DNA of 64,000 nucleotides from Thalassovita sp. (GTDB taxonomy: Bacteria; Pseudomonadota; Alphaproteobacteria; Rhodobacterales; Rhodobacteraceae), in contig NZ_OY829290.1 of NCBI RefSeq assembly GCF_963691685.1, positions 806,001-870,000 on the forward strand, read 5' to 3'. The notes beneath the pieces are model-generated. The model was not told the DNA's origin. It did no database searches and saw nothing but the letters and a program-made list of their open reading frames with translations. This document shows positions 7,908 to 15,324 of this stretch, piece after piece; the first letter of the stretch is position 1, and every line of letters starts with the position of its first letter. The translations under genes were made by a program, and so were the position numbers.

Positions 7908-10055
7908 CTAGCGGTGACGGTCCCGCCAGGCGTCATATGCGGCCTCGGTCCCACCTTTGCCGTGGCGGTCCCATACATGTACGCGTGTTTTGGCTGTCGC
8001 GCGGCTGCCGACTGTGGGGGGCTGGCAAGTGATGGCCACGTGGTCGCCATCGAAAGAGGCAAACCTAACAGAGGCCGCAGACTGCCCATCCATCAGCTTG
8101 CGCCGCAGGAAATCCACCGCAATCCGCTCGCCCTGACGCAGGGATTCGTAATGTTCGCTGTAACGCTGAACCCCCGCAAAACATCGCCCGAAGGAGATGT
8201 TGCTGGCCAGCTTGTTCAACTCACCCTGCACGGTCAGGTCTGCGCTGTCCGTGGCGGCAGCCAGTCGGGTGTAATCGAAATCCGGATCTGGTGTGTAAGG
8301 ATGGGGCAGCATCGCCCCTTCACCGCTGAGCATCCGTTCGTCACTGAAATAGGCCGCAGGATGCAGGGGCTCTGCTCCGGTCAGGATGGGGCGACCCCGC
8401 TCAGGCGTGCCAGCGGGCAGCTGATACATCTCAAAAAAGGCCTTCAGCACGGTCACACAGGCGCCGGCAACAGTGGCATGGGCAGACCCATGGCCGGGGT
8501 GCATTGGCGACCCTTCCGGGTAGACCTGCGGCAACAGGGCATTGCTGTCCTCATGTAATGGGCCCAGATCAACGGTGCCGTATTGGGCGCTCCAGAACCT
8601 GTTATTGGTGCGGTTCAACTGGCAGATGGCGCTCAATAGGCCGCTGTCTGTCAGATCCCGCGACATTCGTGCAAAAAGCGGCTGCTCAGAGCCAAGGCTC
8701 TCCGCAGCGCTGCCACCGGTTTGTGACAGGGCGATCCCGGCGGCCAATGCCTCGGGCCGGGCGGTCAGCGGGGGCGCGAATTTCTGCGATTGCGCACTGG
8801 TCAGGGCCAGATGCCCCACCTCAGCCAGCATGCTGAGGATATGGGCGGCGCCAAATGTCGCCGCGCCATCACGGGTGGGATGGCCGCGCCCTTCAGGCAG
8901 GCCCTGGTCCGTTGGTTCCTCCGCGCCCAGAAGGATCAGCGCGGCGTTCTGGTAGGCCTGGAACAACGTATCAAAATGCACATAGGTCGCCAGATCACGC
9001 GGCGTGGTGATGAACCGGGCGGTGTCGCGGAACCGGTCATAGGCATCCTTGCGGTTGGATCCGTTTTGCACATCCAGCCAGGTTGCCCATTCCGTCATAT
9101 GATCACAGCCATCTAAGTGACCCGCAAACCGCTGCGAGATCATCTGAACCCCGTAACGGATCACGCCGTCATTTGGCTGAATGCAATCCTCCTGCGTGCT
9201 CAGCAGCTTGCGAATGGGGGCGGGGACGTAGCGTGCTGCGCGGCTCAGCGCATCCTGTGACGGTGCGGCGCGCGCGGCCTTGGGGCCATCTTCGGTGTCC
9301 AGCGCATCAAGGGCAGCGTGCTCTCGATTTCCGACCAGCAGAAACTGCGAGATATAGGGGCCAACCCGATCCCCGGGGGTGCAGCCGTTGAACAGATCTG
9401 CAGGGTCCAGATCGCCCCGCGCCAGACGGCGTTTGGCGGCCGCGGGGCCTTTGGCATGCTGGAAATAGGGCAGATCCGCCAGCTGTTCGGTCAAGCGCGC
9501 GGTGATCCGGCAGGTGGCCCACCGTTCAAAGGGAATGTCCCGCAACAGCGCGGCGGCATAAAGCTCACCCATTTCGGCGGTCAACTCATCCGATCCCAGT
9601 TCCGGGGACGCCGGCATCTGGGGGGCTGCGGTGGGGCCGGTCGCGCCCAGCCCGTCATCGCCCGGTCGTGTCAAAGGTGTTGGCGTGGCCAGTGGGCTTT
9701 CCTGTCGCCGTGCCTCATGGCTGCCACTGGGCCGCAGAAAGCCACCAGAATATAGCGGCACATTGAAACCCGCATGGCGGGTGGTTAGCGCAGTGATCAA
9801 TTGTTTCAGATCCCCCGCCCGTACGCGACCGTAGGGATCGTGGCTCAGCCCCTTGGTGTAGGTGCCAAAGGCCGCCAGCAACATATCATCATCGCTGCTG
9901 TGCAATGAGGTTGCGGCTTTGATCTGGGCGGCGGACCAAGATCCGTTTGTTGCCCCCCGGCCATTACCGACCCCACCAGAGCTGAGCATCAGCGCTGAAT
10001 GAGTCCGGGTGGCGGTGGCGGAAGGAGGGGAGGGGTTTGGACGAAAACGAGTCAT
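7908..10055 (-). CDS. vanadium-dependent haloperoxidase homologue lacking the axial His ligand
   Basis: A 715-residue protein of the large bromoperoxidase type (algal enzymes and bacterial homologues). Family blocks visible are FGTYTKGLSHDPYG, ELYAAALLRDIPFERW, GDRVGPYISQFLL and FITTPRDLATYVHFDTLFQAY. Vanadate-pocket residues: K425 and R433-P434 (KFAPPLTARPE) are kept, and S524-A-H526 replaces S-G-H. R624 is kept, but the position R-x5-H, where the His covalently holds vanadate, is Q630 (GRCFAGVQRYSEHYES; codon CAG at 8166-8168). Residues 1-60 and 110-160 are low-complexity. There is no signal peptide. The ATG at 10055 with GGAGAT upstream is preferred to an upstream-extended frame. It may have low or no halide oxidation, or a structural or phosphate-binding role. 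It is divergent from the PAP2-type gene at 10215. Confidence 0.85.
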   Translation of the reverse strand: MTRFRPNPSPPSATATRTHSALMLSSGGVGNGRGATNGSWSAAQIKAATSLHSSDDDMLLAAFGTYTKGLSHDPYGRVRAGDLKQLITALTTRHAGFNVPLYSGGFLRPSGSHEARRQESPLATPTPLTRPGDDGLGATGPTAAPQMPASPELGSDELTAEMGELYAAALLRDIPFERWATCRITARLTEQLADLPYFQHAKGPAAAKRRLARGDLDPADLFNGCTPGDRVGPYISQFLLVGNREHAALDALDTEDGPKAARAAPSQDALSRAARYVPAPIRKLLSTQEDCIQPNDGVIRYGVQMISQRFAGHLDGCDHMTEWATWLDVQNGSNRKDAYDRFRDTARFITTPRDLATYVHFDTLFQAYQNAALILLGAEEPTDQGLPEGRGHPTRDGAATFGAAHILSMLAEVGHLALTSAQSQKFAPPLTARPEALAAGIALSQTGGSAAESLGSEQPLFARMSRDLTDSGLLSAICQLNRTNNRFWSAQYGTVDLGPLHEDSNALLPQVYPEGSPMHPGHGSAHATVAGACVTVLKAFFEMYQLPAGTPERGRPILTGAEPLHPAAYFSDERMLSGEGAMLPHPYTPDPDFDYTRLAAATDSADLTVQGELNKLASNISFGRCFAGVQRYSEHYESLRQGERIAVDFLRRKLMDGQSAASVRFASFDGDHVAITCQPPTVGSRATAKTRVHVWDRHGKGGTEAAYDAWRDRHR

Positions 10056-10214
10056 ACTGGATCTCCTGCCGCGGGCTGGACCGGTCAATTCGCGGCACGC
10101 CCATGCTGCGGTATGGCGCGTGAACTCAGCGTGAGTTTTTGCCGTCAAATAATCGGCGACGGCGGGCTTTGGCCTCGCTAAGGTTGTTTCATATAGACAA
10201 TAGGGGAGTTCATT
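10056..10214. promoter_or_regulatory. divergent promoter region of the two haloperoxidase-like genes
   Basis: 159 bases separate two divergent start codons, each with a good ribosome-binding site (GGAGAT on the minus strand, GGGGAG on the plus strand). The region must hold both promoters; no clear operator palindrome is seen. Confidence 0.5.
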
Positions 10215-11327
10215 ATGCCATTTGCCCAGACACAACAGACGCAACAGACACAGCAAACCCAACAGACGCAGCAGACCCAGCAAACCCAACAAACGCAGAG
10301 CGCCCCTGGGCTGGCACATGCCGGGCAGGGCAGCTCACTGGCGCTAAGCCTTGCATTGGATGCGGTGGCGCTGACCCTGCCGGGTACGCCGGACAGCAGT
10401 GTCAGCCACAAGGTGCCGCGCGCCTCGGATGAGGTGGCTTGGGGTCGGCTGCAGCCCTTGCATCGCCACATCATGATGACCGAAAAACTGGCCGAGGGAC
10501 TGAGTGTTGAGATGGCGGGAACCGATAAGGTGGCGGTGAAGCACAATGGAACCCTACTGTGTGAGCTGACCACCCCATTCCCAACTGATCCCGGCGCAAG
10601 CGGTGGTAAGGACAAGGCGAAAGCTGCCTTGCAGCCGGTGCTGGACCGTCGGTGGCTGCGCGGTGAACGTGCGGGTGAGATCGTGACACAGCAGACCGAC
10701 ATCCTGTCGTTCCTGGGCCTGGCCTATCCGATGACCCGGTCCAGCCACCCGATGACCATGGCGGTGCTGGATGCTGTCCTAGCCGCGATTGGCAAGATCG
10801 TTGTGCAGGCCAAACACCTGCTAAACACGCCGCGCCCGATTGAACTGACTTCGGCCGCATCGCCGATCATTCGCACCCCCGCCCATGCCGCCTGTCCCAG
10901 CGGGCACGCCAGTGAAGCCTATGCGATGGCCTTCGCGATGGAGGCGATGATGTTTGGTTGTGCCAGCACGGAATTGCGTCTGATCGCGGCTCGGATTGAG
11001 GAAAATCGGGTGGTTTCCGGGGTTCATTACGAACATGACGGCTGGATGGGTCGCAAACTGGCGGCCGCCCTGGCGCCGATCTTTGCCGATCGTTTGGGTC
11101 TGACGGCAACCGCCCCAACGGTCACTGAGGTTGAAGATCACTGGTCCGCCTCAGGCGAAACCGGGGTTTGGTCGGCGCATGCTGCGCATCAGGCCTCAAC
11201 CCAAACTGTTGAGTGGCTCAGCGGCGCACCGGCCAAACGCGGCGGTATTAACGTAAACCCACCAGCAGACCGCGCCGATGTTCTGGCCTTTGCCATGGTG
11301 AAGGTCACGCAGGAGCTGGGTGCTTAA
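10215..11327 (+). CDS. PAP2/vanadium-haloperoxidase superfamily protein with intact active site and TQQ repeat
   Basis: A 370-residue protein. Residues 5-29 are an uninterrupted run of T-Q-Q units encoded by imperfect 9-bp repeats. The rest is a helical PAP2-type domain with all three signature motifs: K200-x6-R207-P208 (KHLLNTPRP), PSGH with H231, and R265-x5-H271 (RVVSGVHYEHDGWMG). These residues bind phosphate or vanadate in acid phosphatases and vanadium haloperoxidases. There are no clear membrane spans, so a soluble haloperoxidase or phosphatase is more likely than a lipid phosphatase. A GGGGAG ribosome-binding site precedes the ATG. It directly precedes the S8 gene with no gap, so the two are probably one operon. 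Substrate and metal are unknown. Confidence 0.75.
   Translation: MPFAQTQQTQQTQQTQQTQQTQQTQQTQSAPGLAHAGQGSSLALSLALDAVALTLPGTPDSSVSHKVPRASDEVAWGRLQPLHRHIMMTEKLAEGLSVEMAGTDKVAVKHNGTLLCELTTPFPTDPGASGGKDKAKAALQPVLDRRWLRGERAGEIVTQQTDILSFLGLAYPMTRSSHPMTMAVLDAVLAAIGKIVVQAKHLLNTPRPIELTSAASPIIRTPAHAACPSGHASEAYAMAFAMEAMMFGCASTELRLIAARIEENRVVSGVHYEHDGWMGRKLAAALAPIFADRLGLTATAPTVTEVEDHWSASGETGVWSAHAAHQASTQTVEWLSGAPAKRGGINVNPPADRADVLAFAMVKVTQELGA
10227..10305 (+). repeat. tandem CAA/CAG-ACN repeat encoding (TQQ)n
   Basis: About eight 9-bp units of the type ACNCARCAR follow the start codon. Because units are multiples of three, gain or loss changes the length of the Thr/Gln tail but not the reading frame. 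Synonymous variation between units (ACA, ACG, ACC; CAA, CAG) suggests it is not a very recent expansion. Confidence 0.85.
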
Positions 11328-11328
11328 G

Positions 11329-13092
11329 ATGCTGAGCTTTCATGATATCTCTGATCTGAGCCATGCGCCGGACAACCTGCTGCCCGCAGGTCTGTCCGCG
11401 CTGCTGGCGCCGCCCGGCGCGGGGGTGAGTCGGGTGATCTACCAACAACAGTCCGCCGGGCAAACGGGTGCCTTGGCCGTCGGATCCCTGCCGGAACCCT
11501 TGCTGACCCTGATGGAACAGGATCGTCTGGGCGCAGCATTGACGGCGATGGGGGCAGATCCCGCGGCGGGTGCCGTGCTGGCGGGGGAGGACGCAGCGGC
11601 AACGGCGGGTGCATCTTTTGCTCCAGCGGTCTGGCCCGCCGCCCGCACTGACATGGTGCCACCAGACAACGTTGAGGAAATCGGCATCATTGATGCTGGC
11701 ATCGCCTTCTGGAACTCGGCGTTTCAGGACAGCCATGGTGCCAGCCGCTTTGCCTCCTTCGGTGGGCTTACTCTGAAATCGGGTGAGTTGCTGGCAGGGG
11801 AAATCCTTGATCCAGCCGTGCTGACAGCGATGGTGGCCCGCGGGCACACGAGCGCTGGTGACCGTGAAAACCGCCAACAGTTGGCGGCCCTGCTGCCGTC
11901 CTCCGTTTATGCACCGGTGGCCTATGGGCGGCCGCTGTTTCCGCCAAACGCGATGGCGCATGGCACGGCGATGACCGAACTGGTGCTTTCCACCGCGTCT
12001 GATACGGCACGGCTGCATGGGCTGGAACTGCCTCAGGATGTGGTGCGTGATCTCAGCGGCGGCATGATGGGCGGTGTGCTGAATGGCGCCGTGCGGGCGC
12101 TGGTAGATCAGGTGGTTGCCAGTCGCAGTGACGGCAATCCCTTCCGTATGGTGGTGTTGCTGGCCTTTGGGTTCCTTGGTGGTCCGCAGGAAGGCATGGC
12201 CGCCGAACACCAGCTGGTTGAACAGCTGAACGCAACCCTTGCCAGCTATCGCGACCTTGGCATTGAGGTGCAGCTGGTCGTGCCGATGGGCAACCATCTG
12301 CAGGATCAGGCGCATGCCACCCTGCCAGCGGATCGGAAACTGGGTTGGCGTATCCAGCCAGACGATCACTCCCTCAACACGTTGGAGGTGATCCACCCCG
12401 GACCCGTGGCCAAGATCAGGTTGATCGCGCCAGATGGCAGCAAGGTGAAGCTGAAGCGCAACCGGAAAGCCCTCGGCATCCTTAAGCACAGCGGCAAGGC
12501 GATTGGGGCTGTGTGGCATCAGGAGATTGGCGGCGGCTTGCTGCGCACCCGGATCAGCCTGAACCCCAGCGCCACCCGGCAGAGTGGTCTTGCCGCCGCA
12601 CCTTTTGGTCTATGGCAGATCAAACTGCCCAACGGCCCGGAGGCTGAGGTTTGGATCCTGCGCGATGAAATGGGCTTTGATGCCAATCCCGCAACGCCGT
12701 CCCGGCGCAGCTGGCTGGAGGATGGCGCGCGGCCATTGCGTGATCCCAATGGGATGCCGTTCCTGGATGACAGTGCCGCGCCTGTCGGGGCGCTGGTTCT
12801 GCGGGCGGGCAGCGGATCGCTGTTGGCGGCACATTCCGCGCCGCAGATCACTTCGGTCGGGGCGCAGTGGCAGATGGCTGCGGGTGGTGCCAAGCAGTGC
12901 TGGTATTCCGGCAACGCGCTGGATGGCACCGCGCCCGAACGGTGGGAAGATCTGGCGACGGGGGCAGACCCGGCGCATCGCCCTATCGGTCCCTTCGGAC
13001 GGCGTGCGGTTCTGGGCAATGGTGGCCAGCAGCGCTACCGCGCGGCGGGCACCTCGCTTGCGGCGGCATTGGCGGCGGGTAGCATGGCCTAA
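11329..13092 (+). CDS. subtilisin-fold (S8) serine peptidase-like protein, triad intact
   Basis: A 587-residue protein. The subtilase triad is readable in order: D122 in IGIIDAGIAFWN, H211 in AHGTAMTELV, oxyanion N322 in VPMGNH and S576 in GTSLAAALAAG, almost at the C-terminus. About 110 residues precede the first catalytic residue. The usual subtilase core is about 275 residues, so the spacing between N322 and S576 shows a large insertion, roughly residues 340-560. No signal peptide is evident, pointing to a cytoplasmic enzyme. ATG 11329 lies 1 base after the upstream stop; a GTG at 11320, closer to the AGGAG site, is an alternative start. Co-transcription with the PAP2-type gene suggests that it processes, or is processed with, that protein. 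Substrate unknown. Confidence 0.72.
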   Translation: MLSFHDISDLSHAPDNLLPAGLSALLAPPGAGVSRVIYQQQSAGQTGALAVGSLPEPLLTLMEQDRLGAALTAMGADPAAGAVLAGEDAAATAGASFAPAVWPAARTDMVPPDNVEEIGIIDAGIAFWNSAFQDSHGASRFASFGGLTLKSGELLAGEILDPAVLTAMVARGHTSAGDRENRQQLAALLPSSVYAPVAYGRPLFPPNAMAHGTAMTELVLSTASDTARLHGLELPQDVVRDLSGGMMGGVLNGAVRALVDQVVASRSDGNPFRMVVLLAFGFLGGPQEGMAAEHQLVEQLNATLASYRDLGIEVQLVVPMGNHLQDQAHATLPADRKLGWRIQPDDHSLNTLEVIHPGPVAKIRLIAPDGSKVKLKRNRKALGILKHSGKAIGAVWHQEIGGGLLRTRISLNPSATRQSGLAAAPFGLWQIKLPNGPEAEVWILRDEMGFDANPATPSRRSWLEDGARPLRDPNGMPFLDDSAAPVGALVLRAGSGSLLAAHSAPQITSVGAQWQMAAGGAKQCWYSGNALDGTAPERWEDLATGADPAHRPIGPFGRRAVLGNGGQQRYRAAGTSLAAALAAGSMA

Positions 13093-13112
13093 GTACCTGT
13101 AGTAAAAATGTA

Positions 13113-13138
13113 AAAGGCGTGGGATTTCCCACGCCTTT
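13113..13138. terminator. intrinsic terminator, bidirectional
   Basis: AAAGGCGTGGG-attt-CCCACGCCTTT lies between the convergent S8 gene and the regulator gene, and works in both directions. Confidence 0.9.
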
Positions 13139-13158
13139 CGCTTTCTATCCCTGAAACA

Positions 13159-14832
13159 TCAGACCACAAGTTGATCCGCAAAGCCGCTGTTGCGCAGGGT
13201 CAGCATCGGATAGTCCGACTGGCGCAGCTGCGAAAACTCAAACTGCGGCTCATAGCGGCGCAGCAACTGGGCGGCCTGTTCCGCACCGTCGCGATCCCCA
13301 ACCAACAGGCGCAGGGCGACCAGATAGCGCAGGGCCGCGCGTTGCGATGGGTTGTTCTGATGCGCCGCCTTTGCCGCTGACAGCGCGGTGTTGAGGTCAC
13401 CTTTGCCCAGGGCGGTCAGACAAACCTCCATATCCCAGGCAAAAACATGCGGCAGGCCTTCGGCGGCGCGGCGTGCCTCGGTCGCGGCGTGGTGCGCGGC
13501 CTCCACATCCCCCTGCAACAGTGCCACGCGGGAGGACGCCTGCAGCGCATAGGGATTGCCATCATCGCTGCGCAACGCGGCGCGGGCCAGATGATCGGCA
13601 CGCTCCATATCTCCGTTCAGATCCAGCGCGATGCGGGCGCCCAGCGCACAGACCAGCGGATTTGCTGGCCGCAGGGCCAGGGCCTCGGCCGCAAGGCTTT
13701 CTGCCTCCGCAGCGACGCCACTGTCATTGGCGGCAAACTCCATCGAGCGGGCCAAACGGGCGAAGGCCCGCCAGGCCAGTGCAACCGCTGCCCCTTCACC
13801 AGAGCTGAGGTTGACCAACTCATCTTCGGCTTTGTTGAGTTCGGCGAGGTCAGACACATAAAGGCGTGAGGCTGCGCGTTGCATTGCAATCAACGGCGAC
13901 TGCGCGGTGAGGCGCACTGAGCGAAAGCGCAGCAGAATCTGTGAAAGTGCGCGTGAGGCAAAGGCCTGAATATCAGCGCCATCGGCAAGGCGCGACACCT
14001 CCATCGGGACACGCAAACGCCCTGACCAGAGGAAACGCCGATCAACATCGGCCAAGGCCCGCAGATGCACGTTCCACCACCCGCTATCCACCACGGAGGT
14101 CAACTCCAGATAGATAACGGCGGCGGCCTGCTGCAGCCGCGCCGGATCCGGTTCTACCGCGGCATAAATCTCATCGGCGCCCTCAGCCTCCAGCCGGGCG
14201 GACAGCGTATCGATCAGCATCATCTCAAGGAAATATGCCTCATTGCCCGTGCCGCGTTCTAGGGGCCGGATCACGATGATTGTATTGCCTTGCGGGGTGA
14301 GCGACGGGCCGAGATCCAAGGGCGAGGCGCCTGATCCCGCTGCCTGTGCCGTTTCGAATTCTGCGGTGTGCTGCCCCTGCGGCGTGTTGCCGGGCTTTTT
14401 GTCAAATGCGGCTTCATCTGCGGCGCGCAGATCCCGCAGCCATTCGTCAAAGGCCGGGTCCGGTGCATCGACCAATTCCAGCAACTCGGCTGTGCCGGCC
14501 AGATCCGGGCGTGTGTCGACCTCAACGGCGTCTTCCAGCCAAATCTCCAACCGGTTGGCCCCGATCACGCCTTTCGCATCTGCCAGTGAATCGCGCAGGT
14601 TGGCCAGCGCGCGGCGCAGGTTGGCGGAAGCTTTCTCAGGTGGTTTCTCCGACCACAGCATGGATTGGATCCAGGCACGTGACAGACGGCGTTCTGGTGT
14701 CATCGCCAGCAGCGCAAGGATGGCGCGTTCTTTACGGTAGGGCGGCGTCAAATCACGCCCGTCCTCTGCCCGCAGGGCAAAGCGACCGCGCACAGTGATC
14801 GTGACGCGAGGCGGCGTGTCCAATGTAGGCAT
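13159..14832 (-). CDS. BTAD/SARP-like transcription factor with TPR-like repeats
   Basis: A 557-residue protein. The N-terminal ~95 residues (RVTITVRGRFALRAEDG ... ANLRRALANLRDSL) have the pattern of an OmpR-type winged helix as in SARP/BTAD regulators: a beta-hairpin start, then LALLAMTPERRLSRAWIQSMLW and the recognition-helix region. An acidic linker covers about 120-180, a mixed domain 180-320, and the C-terminal ~230 residues are Ala-rich helical repeats of TPR type. Such proteins activate nearby genes, often in response to a ligand or partner bound by the helical part. It faces the S8/PAP2 pair and is divergent from the Nal1-like gene, so it is the likely regulator of this block. AAGGG precedes the ATG. 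Confidence 0.75.
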   Translation of the reverse strand: MPTLDTPPRVTITVRGRFALRAEDGRDLTPPYRKERAILALLAMTPERRLSRAWIQSMLWSEKPPEKASANLRRALANLRDSLADAKGVIGANRLEIWLEDAVEVDTRPDLAGTAELLELVDAPDPAFDEWLRDLRAADEAAFDKKPGNTPQGQHTAEFETAQAAGSGASPLDLGPSLTPQGNTIIVIRPLERGTGNEAYFLEMMLIDTLSARLEAEGADEIYAAVEPDPARLQQAAAVIYLELTSVVDSGWWNVHLRALADVDRRFLWSGRLRVPMEVSRLADGADIQAFASRALSQILLRFRSVRLTAQSPLIAMQRAASRLYVSDLAELNKAEDELVNLSSGEGAAVALAWRAFARLARSMEFAANDSGVAAEAESLAAEALALRPANPLVCALGARIALDLNGDMERADHLARAALRSDDGNPYALQASSRVALLQGDVEAAHHAATEARRAAEGLPHVFAWDMEVCLTALGKGDLNTALSAAKAAHQNNPSQRAALRYLVALRLLVGDRDGAEQAAQLLRRYEPQFEFSQLRQSDYPMLTLRNSGFADQLVV

Positions 14833-15094
14833 CTAATTACCCTTCACCTGGGCCCCAACATTCACCGGTCAGGTGACAGTCCCTTCAAACGGCCCGAATT
14901 TTCTGCAGCAGAGAGGTGAGGATAGCATAAATTTTAATCTTTGGTTAGAAAAATTGGATCACGTTCAACCCATTGTATATACGTCAAAATTTTAGAGCTT
15001 CGGCCAAAATTCGGACGCTAAATCACGCTTTTGCGGTAAACTTCGTGAATAGATCACGCTGGCTTCACGCTGCACTGCGACAAAGGGCTGTACC
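14833..15094. promoter_or_regulatory. divergent promoter region of the BTAD regulator and the Nal1-like gene
   Basis: It holds an inverted repeat TCACCTG (14844-14850) / CAGGTGA (14870-14876), twelve bases upstream of the regulator start, where an autoregulatory operator would be expected. An AT-rich segment at 14925-15000, unlike the surrounding DNA, probably contains the core promoters. Confidence 0.45.
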
Positions 15095-15303
15095 GGGCGA
15101 AACGGTCGTGAACTATCCCCACCACATACAGCAAATGTATTGGCGTTCACCTGATCGTTTCGCCCTGTGCACGTGACGAGTGTTCTGTGGCTTCACAGCG
15201 GGTGGTGCGCCACCTGACCTTTTCTGACCCCTCGGACCCGCCCGCGATGGCGACCGGTGACTGCGCCCGATCTTTTATCCTCCCAAGGGATCGGGCGGTT
15301 TTT
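15095..15303 (+). promoter_or_regulatory. structured leader with four hairpins, the last terminator-like
   Basis: Four consecutive stems are readable. The first is a long nested dyad at 15095-15165 (GGGCGAAACG/CGTTTCGCCC outside, GTGAAC/GTTCAC inside, ATACA/TGTAT at the core). The second is CTGTG/CACAG at 15185-15198, the third GGTGG/CCACC at 15201-15214. The fourth is CGCCCGATC/GATCGGGCG at 15264-15297, followed by GTTTTT. This last stem ends 27 bases before the start codon of the Nal1-like gene, the position of a transcription attenuator. Whether it is a cis-acting RNA or a DNA operator array cannot be decided from sequence. Confidence 0.5.
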
Positions 15304-15324
15304 CGCAAGTCAAAGGACACGACA

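Noticed and set aside
10056..10319. N-terminal extension of the haloperoxidase-like gene to 10319 giving 803 residues
   Set aside because: The added part is antisense to the TQQ repeat (Leu/Cys-rich) and crosses the divergent promoter; the ATG at 10055 has a good ribosome-binding site.
15187..15324. Upstream extension of the Nal1-like gene
   Set aside because: It would translate through the hairpin leader; the sequence has no family similarity and the ATG at 15325 has its own ribosome-binding site.
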